This document shows, one piece after another, positions 60,277-64,000 of a DNA stretch of 64,000 bases. The translations under genes and the position numbers were made by a program. The notes beneath the pieces are model-generated. The model was given only the letters and a program-made list of their open reading frames with translations, made no database searches and was not told the DNA's origin. Every line of letters begins with the position of its first letter. The first letter of the stretch is position 1. This DNA comes from Flavobacterium sp. UBA7680 (GTDB lineage: Bacteria > Bacteroidota > Bacteroidia > Flavobacteriales > Flavobacteriaceae), in the NCBI RefSeq assembly GCF_002482975.1, contig NZ_DLHA01000029.1, forward strand, positions 98,624 through 162,623. The letters are read 5' to 3'.

Positions 60277-60403
60277 AATTGCCTCCAGTTTTAACTGGAG
60301 GTTTTTTAATTTCACAACTTAGGGCTTTAGCCAAAATTGAATATTTGGCTAAAGCCCTATTCCAAATCTATTCTCTAACCTCCAGTTAAAACTGGAGGCA
60401 ATT
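60277..60403. mobile_element. MITE-like element with 27-bp terminal inverted repeats
   Basis: Left end 60277-60303 and right end 60377-60403 are exact reverse complements. Each end contains its own palindrome CCTCCAGTTTTAACTGGAGG or its complement. A 15-base stem (60321-60335 with 60344-60358, AGGGCTTTAGCCAAA) sits in the middle. No ORF. The left palindrome with its T run probably serves as nadD terminator. Could be a MITE or a terminator pair. Confidence 0.6.
60282..60307 (+). terminator. Terminator of nadD
   Basis: CCTCCAGTT (60282-60290) pairs with AACTGGAGG (60293-60301), T run 60302-60307. Confidence 0.8.
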
Positions 60404-60425
60404 GATTTCTTTGGAAAAGAAAAAA

Positions 60426-60456
60426 CCTTTGTCAAAGTTTTAAACTTTGACAAAGG
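60426..60456. repeat. 31-base perfect palindrome
   Basis: Arm CCTTTGTCAAAGTTT, one central T, and its exact complement. Same design as the 33-base palindrome at 32190 (arm, central AT, arm). Confidence 0.85.
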
Positions 60457-60480
60457 TCTCGGCTCATTAATAAATCCAAT

Positions 60481-60512
60481 AAGAAAGCCTGAACTTACAT
60501 TCAGGCTTTCTT
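60481..60512. terminator. Hairpin at the end of the NAMPT gene
   Basis: AAGAAAGCCTGA (60481-60492) pairs perfectly with TCAGGCTTTCTT (60501-60512), just past the NAMPT stop at 60517. T-rich DNA follows on the plus strand; no clean T run on the minus strand. Confidence 0.7.
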
Positions 60513-60516
60513 GTTT

Positions 60517-61986
60517 TTATGCTTCAACGTTAACTTCGCTTTTTACTCGGTTTCGAATCTCACTTAGCGATTGATCTACTAAAAGTTTTCCATCTCTGAA
60601 AACCTCTTTCAATTCGCCTTGTTTTTCTTCTTCCCAAGAAACATTATCAGTTAAATGATACTTCCCGTCGATTAAATCGATTTTCATCAATCCTTTGGCC
60701 GATTTTTTAGTTCCGTCATCTGTAATCGGATCTTTGAAGATGGCTCTTCCCTCTCCTTTTACTTCTCCGTAAGTTGCTTTCATCGCAAAACCAAAAGTAT
60801 CTCTGGTGTTATATTGATACGTAAAAGAACCTATTCCTAAAACTACGTTTGTAGACGCAAATCCTTTTTCTTTTAATCTTTCGCAGATTTGTGTCGCTCT
60901 TGCTACGGTAATACTATCACCATAAATTGCTCCAATTTGAGGAACTAATTCTTTAAATCCTTTGTTGTTTACAGATCCGCCAAAAACATCCCAAAGCAAT
61001 TCAATTACACCTTTCTTTTCCTGTTCTGTTTTTCCATTTGGATTTCCGCAGATAATATCAACCGGATCACCACTATCAGGACGAATTACTACTTTGCCTT
61101 CTCTAGCAACAATATCTTCTCTTAAACGTGGTAAATAATCGGTTAAAACTTTCCACAAATCCCAAGTATCAGAAACAATAGAAACAATTCCTTTTGGATA
61201 AACTTCGGTAATTAATCTTTTAAAGGTTTCATATTCTCCTTCTGTTGTTCCCATACACATTACAGAATGTTCTGTTGCAGCAACTGAACCCGCAACTAAT
61301 TCTGAATCTGAATTGGCTTTGTAATATTCTTCTAAGAAATCTATTGCCGGAATCGTATCAGAACCTGTAAAACTCAATAAATGCCCGGCTGCAGAAGTTA
61401 CTGCGGCTTCGATTCCGCCCATTCCGCGCATAGAGAAATCGTGCGCCTGCCAATCTACAAATTCAGGAACAGAAGACGTTTCAACTGCATATTTATCCAA
61501 TACTTTTCTGTATTCTTTTGCTAAAGTTGCAGAGTTACAAGGAAGCCAAATTACTGCTGAAAGCAATGTTTCAAAATAATTCGTCAGCCAGAAGAATTCT
61601 GGAATTGTATTGTACATTGTAAACATTGGAACTCTCAAAGGAACGCTTGCTCCTTCTGGCAAGGCTTTAAAAACCATCGGAATATATCCTAAATCGTGTA
61701 AATCTTCGATATGTTTTGTCCCAACTTGATTTTCGCCTAAATAGTTATTGATTCTTCTAGAATATTTCTTAACTACTTCTTCTTTTGGCTGTTTGAAGAA
61801 ATATTGTTCAAAATCGTGAATGATATATTTTTTGATAAAATACTGTAATCCAAAAAACACAACCTCATCAAGATCTTCAATTCTTGATTTACGAGGCGTC
61901 CAGTTAGAATAAACTAAAGTGGTATTATCTGGGTATTGTCTTCTGTGGTCAACTTTGTAACCGTCGGTTAATAGTAATGGGTTCAT
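60517..61986 (-). CDS. nadV: Nicotinamide phosphoribosyltransferase (NadV/NAMPT-like)
   Basis: The 489-residue product makes NMN from nicotinamide and PRPP. The opening LLLTDGYKVDHRRQYPDNTTLVYSNWTPRKSRI, the central SDTWDLWKVLTDYLPRLRE and KVVIRPDSGDP blocks match NAMPT proteins more than bacterial nicotinate enzymes (PncB). The catalytic His is probably in one of GSVAATEHSVMCMG. It is the last gene of the kptA-macro-phosphatase-deoxyribosyltransferase operon, with five bases to the gene before it. Bacterial NadV gives a one-step salvage from nicotinamide, useful when NAD is broken down by glycohydrolases or RNA repair. Confidence 0.93.
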   Translation of the reverse strand: MNPLLLTDGYKVDHRRQYPDNTTLVYSNWTPRKSRIEDLDEVVFFGLQYFIKKYIIHDFEQYFFKQPKEEVVKKYSRRINNYLGENQVGTKHIEDLHDLGYIPMVFKALPEGASVPLRVPMFTMYNTIPEFFWLTNYFETLLSAVIWLPCNSATLAKEYRKVLDKYAVETSSVPEFVDWQAHDFSMRGMGGIEAAVTSAAGHLLSFTGSDTIPAIDFLEEYYKANSDSELVAGSVAATEHSVMCMGTTEGEYETFKRLITEVYPKGIVSIVSDTWDLWKVLTDYLPRLREDIVAREGKVVIRPDSGDPVDIICGNPNGKTEQEKKGVIELLWDVFGGSVNNKGFKELVPQIGAIYGDSITVARATQICERLKEKGFASTNVVLGIGSFTYQYNTRDTFGFAMKATYGEVKGEGRAIFKDPITDDGTKKSAKGLMKIDLIDGKYHLTDNVSWEEEKQGELKEVFRDGKLLVDQSLSEIRNRVKSEVNVEA

Positions 61987-61991
61987 ATATT

Positions 61992-62444
61992 TTAATTTAA
62001 TAAATTTTGAATTAACTCTTCTAATGTTTTAAATTTTTCTACCGAATATCTTTCGCATACAATATCAATATTGCCTTTGCGCCAGAAATTTTCTTCGACA
62101 ACTACTTTCATTTTATGCGATTGCGCATAAAGTCCAAACTCCAGTAACGATATCGGAGACATTGTGTTATCTGCAAAATACATGATAATAATATCTGCTC
62201 TTTCAAGTGCCTGAAGTTCCCAGCTTACCTGTTCCTTAAAATGGATATTTTCTATAGTTTGCGACCAGCTGCTGTCCCACTCGTTTCTTCTTGGATTAAA
62301 AATAACGAATTGATCTTGCAGTAATTCTTCACATCTTTTCTGCCAGTTAATAGCTTTGTCCATCTCTATAGAACCTGCTAAGAAAACGGTTTTTAAATCA
62401 ATTTGCAAAGGAATTTCTTCTGGTGCTTTATAAATTTTCTTCAT
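61992..62444 (-). CDS. Nucleoside 2-deoxyribosyltransferase-like protein
   Basis: The 150-residue product has the family's opening VFLAGSIEMDKAINWQKR (like the FLAGP/S region of the fold), FNPRRNEWDSSW (substrate-side), then ADIIIMYFADNTMSPISLLEFGLYAQS with the Glu nucleophile expected in SLLEFG. Such enzymes cut N-glycosidic bonds in nucleosides or nucleotides, and TIR-like NAD glycohydrolases share the distant fold. Five bases before NAMPT and two bases after the phosphatase gene; it may make or use ribosyl intermediates in NAD recycling. Activity inferred. Confidence 0.85.
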   Translation of the reverse strand: MKKIYKAPEEIPLQIDLKTVFLAGSIEMDKAINWQKRCEELLQDQFVIFNPRRNEWDSSWSQTIENIHFKEQVSWELQALERADIIIMYFADNTMSPISLLEFGLYAQSHKMKVVVEENFWRKGNIDIVCERYSVEKFKTLEELIQNLLN

Positions 62445-62446
62445 GG

Positions 62447-63175
62447 TTATTTATTTCTTCCTTTTTCACTTGGATAAAACGTTTGTACAACATCACTCTG
62501 CCAAAATTCCTTTGTTTCAACATCAATACAAGTTAATTTTCCATAAAAACCAGCTCCGGTATCAATATTCCATACATTACAGCCTTGCATTGGCACTTCA
62601 ACATTATAATGAAGTGTTGGTGTATGGCCAATATAAATTTCATTATAAAGTAATAATCTTTTTGGGTACGAAAGCGAATCTTTCTGGATTCTCTTATCCA
62701 TTGTCAAAGCCATTTCCCAAAGCGTTCTGTCCCAAGAATAATTCGTTTTGTAATGTTCTTTTTCTGGTCCATGCATCGATGAAAAACCAGCGTGAATAAA
62801 CAAATTATTATTTTCATCTACAAAGTAATCTTTCATAGTATTAAAAAAATGGCGATGTTTTTCTTTTTCCGAAGACTCAATATCCGCATAATTTTCTATC
62901 GTCGATTTTCCTCCGTGCAGAAACCAAATGTCGTTTATAATATCTTTTTCTAACCATTCCTGACACCATGCATCATGATTTCCTTTTATAAAAATGCATT
63001 CTTGTTTTTGAGATAATTCAATAAGAAAATCAATCAATTGTTTTGATTCGCTCCAGCCATCGACATAATCGCCCAGAAAAATAAATCTGTCATTTTGAGA
63101 ATAATCAATTCTTTCTAATAACTGAATTAACGCTTTTAATCCACCATGAATATCTCCAATAACTAAAGTTCTCAT
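62447..63175 (-). CDS. PPP-type metallophosphoesterase
   Basis: The 242-residue product has the three metal motifs of serine/threonine phosphatase and ApaH-like enzymes: GDIHGG (residues 7-12), GDYVDGW, and KGNHDAW, plus LFIHAGFSS and IYIGHTPT with the later His ligands. All metal residues are present. Substrates of this group include phosphoproteins, Ap4A and small phosphates; in this operon a role on ADP-ribose phosphate from KptA is an attractive guess. The next gene starts two bases after it ends. Confidence 0.9.
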   Translation of the reverse strand: MRTLVIGDIHGGLKALIQLLERIDYSQNDRFIFLGDYVDGWSESKQLIDFLIELSQKQECIFIKGNHDAWCQEWLEKDIINDIWFLHGGKSTIENYADIESSEKEKHRHFFNTMKDYFVDENNNLFIHAGFSSMHGPEKEHYKTNYSWDRTLWEMALTMDKRIQKDSLSYPKRLLLYNEIYIGHTPTLHYNVEVPMQGCNVWNIDTGAGFYGKLTCIDVETKEFWQSDVVQTFYPSEKGRNK

Positions 63176-63212
63176 TATATTTATTTATAAATGAAGTAGT
63201 AGTTTTTGCTAC

Positions 63213-63815
63213 TTAATAATCCCAGATTAGTCCTTTTTCGTTTAGTCTGTATTGGTACTTTTGGGCATCGCCGAAAGTTTTATATTCTTTGTAATTTCTA
63301 TTTATAATTTCATCATAAGCCAAAAACATTTGATTAGAGGCAATATGAAAAGGCATTCTTCCGCATCCAGTACATAAACCCGGAATTGTGACTGTTTCTA
63401 TTTTAGGATTATTTATACAAGCTATCAAAATTGCTTTCATAGCTAAAAAGGCATTTACTGAAGTTGCAATATTAAAACTCATTGGAACTCGCATAGTTGG
63501 AGCTGAAATTAAAAAAGGAACTTCACTATCTCCTGTTTCTAACGTGATTGATCTTCCAATTAAGAGTTCTCTTTCATCAAGTTGAGCAATTTTTGCTTGA
63601 AGTTCATCCTGCAAATGCCATCCAAATCTTTCTGACAAATGCCAATCTAATCCGCCGTCCATGAATCCAAACGAATTTGCTGGACTTACAACTGCATCAG
63701 ATTTTATTTTTGTAATATCCCCTTTTATTATGCGGAGATTCTCACATTCTGAAAAATCATTTCTCCATGAATTGCCAAGTTCATCTTCTAAGTAAACCAA
63801 TTTTATATGCAGCAT
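63213..63815 (-). CDS. Macro domain protein
   Basis: The 200-residue product has a macro domain: LRIIKGDITKIKSDAVVSPANSFGFMDGGLDWHLSERFG, with PANS in place of NAAN and DGGLD in the glycine loop, and IPGLCTGCGRMP near the ribose-binding end. Macro domains bind or hydrolyse ADP-ribose, its 1''-phosphate or O-acetyl-ADP-ribose. The PANSFGFMDGG type is like the phage and bacterial group with unusual loops. It lies 9 bases after kptA; KptA releases ADP-ribose 1''-2''-cyclic phosphate, whose processing is a known macro domain task in other organisms. Coupling is therefore probable but not proven. Confidence 0.88.
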   Translation of the reverse strand: MLHIKLVYLEDELGNSWRNDFSECENLRIIKGDITKIKSDAVVSPANSFGFMDGGLDWHLSERFGWHLQDELQAKIAQLDERELLIGRSITLETGDSEVPFLISAPTMRVPMSFNIATSVNAFLAMKAILIACINNPKIETVTIPGLCTGCGRMPFHIASNQMFLAYDEIINRNYKEYKTFGDAQKYQYRLNEKGLIWDY

Positions 63816-63824
63816 ATTTTTGAA

Positions 63825-64000
63825 TTAAAATTGAATATATCTAACCGGAACTTCATCTGTCAACCAAACGTTATTTTCAGACGAATAAAACTTGAATCCG
63901 TCTCTGTACATTTCACCGCTTCTAACGGTTAAAATTTGTGGAACTCCGCGTCTGCTTCCTACTTTTATCGCCGTTTCTTTGTCTTTGGAAAGATGTACAT
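63825..64000 (-). CDS. kptA: RNA 2'-phosphotransferase KptA, C-terminal part
   Basis: The last 57 residues are in the window; the rest lies beyond the right edge. They read VHLSKDKETAIKVGSRRGVP, ILTVRSGEMYRDGFKFYSSENNVWLTDEVP and end YIQF, which matches the end of the Tpt1/KptA family (HLS...A..VG.RRG.P, M..DG..FY.S.N.VWLT..VP). KptA moves the 2'-phosphate from RNA splice junctions to NAD, freeing nicotinamide and ADP-ribose cyclic phosphate. It is the first visible gene of the operon with macro, phosphatase, deoxyribosyltransferase-like and NAMPT genes. The frame is open to the edge. Confidence 0.9.
   Translation of the reverse strand, partial: VHLSKDKETAIKVGSRRGVPQILTVRSGEMYRDGFKFYSSENNVWLTDEVPVRYIQF

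Overview
The window is chromosomal DNA from a member of the Bacteroidota, most likely Flavobacterium or a close relative. It is strongly AT-rich. Many start regions carry the Bacteroidota -7 element TAnnTTTG, at least two of them with a well-spaced upstream TTG. Markers of the group include a PorZ-like protein with a type IX secretion sorting domain, a long-type IleS, a complete moxR/bat aerotolerance operon, a SusC-style N-terminal extension on the TonB receptor, and tryptophan and tyrosine catabolism genes of flavobacterial type. No rRNA, tRNA, CRISPR array, transposase or prophage was seen.

Layout. 1-7.6 kb: a UvrD/AddA-like helicase cut by the left edge, lspA, a small basic protein, two tandem roadblock-like genes on the opposite strand, then a DksA/TraR-like gene with ileS. 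7.7-16.3 kb: two secreted proteins (one PQQ-like propeller), recO, porZ and gdhA, all on the minus strand. 16.6-23.4 kb: an outer-membrane protein, a Cys/Met PLP enzyme, a DUF3298-type lipoprotein, a small accessory patch (nucleotidyltransferase-like protein, small helical protein, AlbA_2 protein), an SDR and an aldo/keto reductase. 23.6-33.0 kb: the eight-gene moxR-DUF58-bat operon. 33-35.3 kb: a repeat-rich stretch around a YfbK-like VWA lipoprotein. 35.3-41.7 kb: 5-FTHF cyclo-ligase, an aspartoacylase-like hydrolase, uvrC and a patatin-barrel protein. 41.9-46.8 kb: hmgA, a four-helix-bundle gene, hppD, a candidate small RNA, a DUF3108 protein and tryptophan dioxygenase. 46.8-60.3 kb: an M23 peptidase lipoprotein, an AraC/SDR divergent pair, pgi, a large TonB receptor, RlpA-like, DinB-like, ArsC-like, YicC, gmk and nadD. 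60.5-64 kb: a tight minus-strand operon reading kptA (cut by the right edge), macro domain protein, PPP-type phosphatase, nucleoside deoxyribosyltransferase-like protein and NAMPT.

How genes may work together. The bat genes form a membrane/periplasm VWA-TPR complex with a MoxR chaperone ATPase. hppD and hmgA carry out consecutive steps of tyrosine breakdown, with tryptophan dioxygenase close by. The right-end operon joins an NAD-consuming RNA 2'-phosphotransferase, an ADP-ribose-type macro domain, a phosphatase, a glycosidase/transferase fold and the enzyme that rebuilds NMN from nicotinamide; with nadD facing it, this looks like an RNA-repair and NAD-recycling unit and is the most interesting locus here.

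Intergenic DNA is rich in palindromes: a 27-bp terminal inverted repeat element near 60.3 kb, five copies of a GACGCAC..GTGCGTC hairpin, three nearly identical terminator hairpins, and several families of degenerate phrase-like repeats. All functional calls rest on reading the protein sequences; no database search was run.
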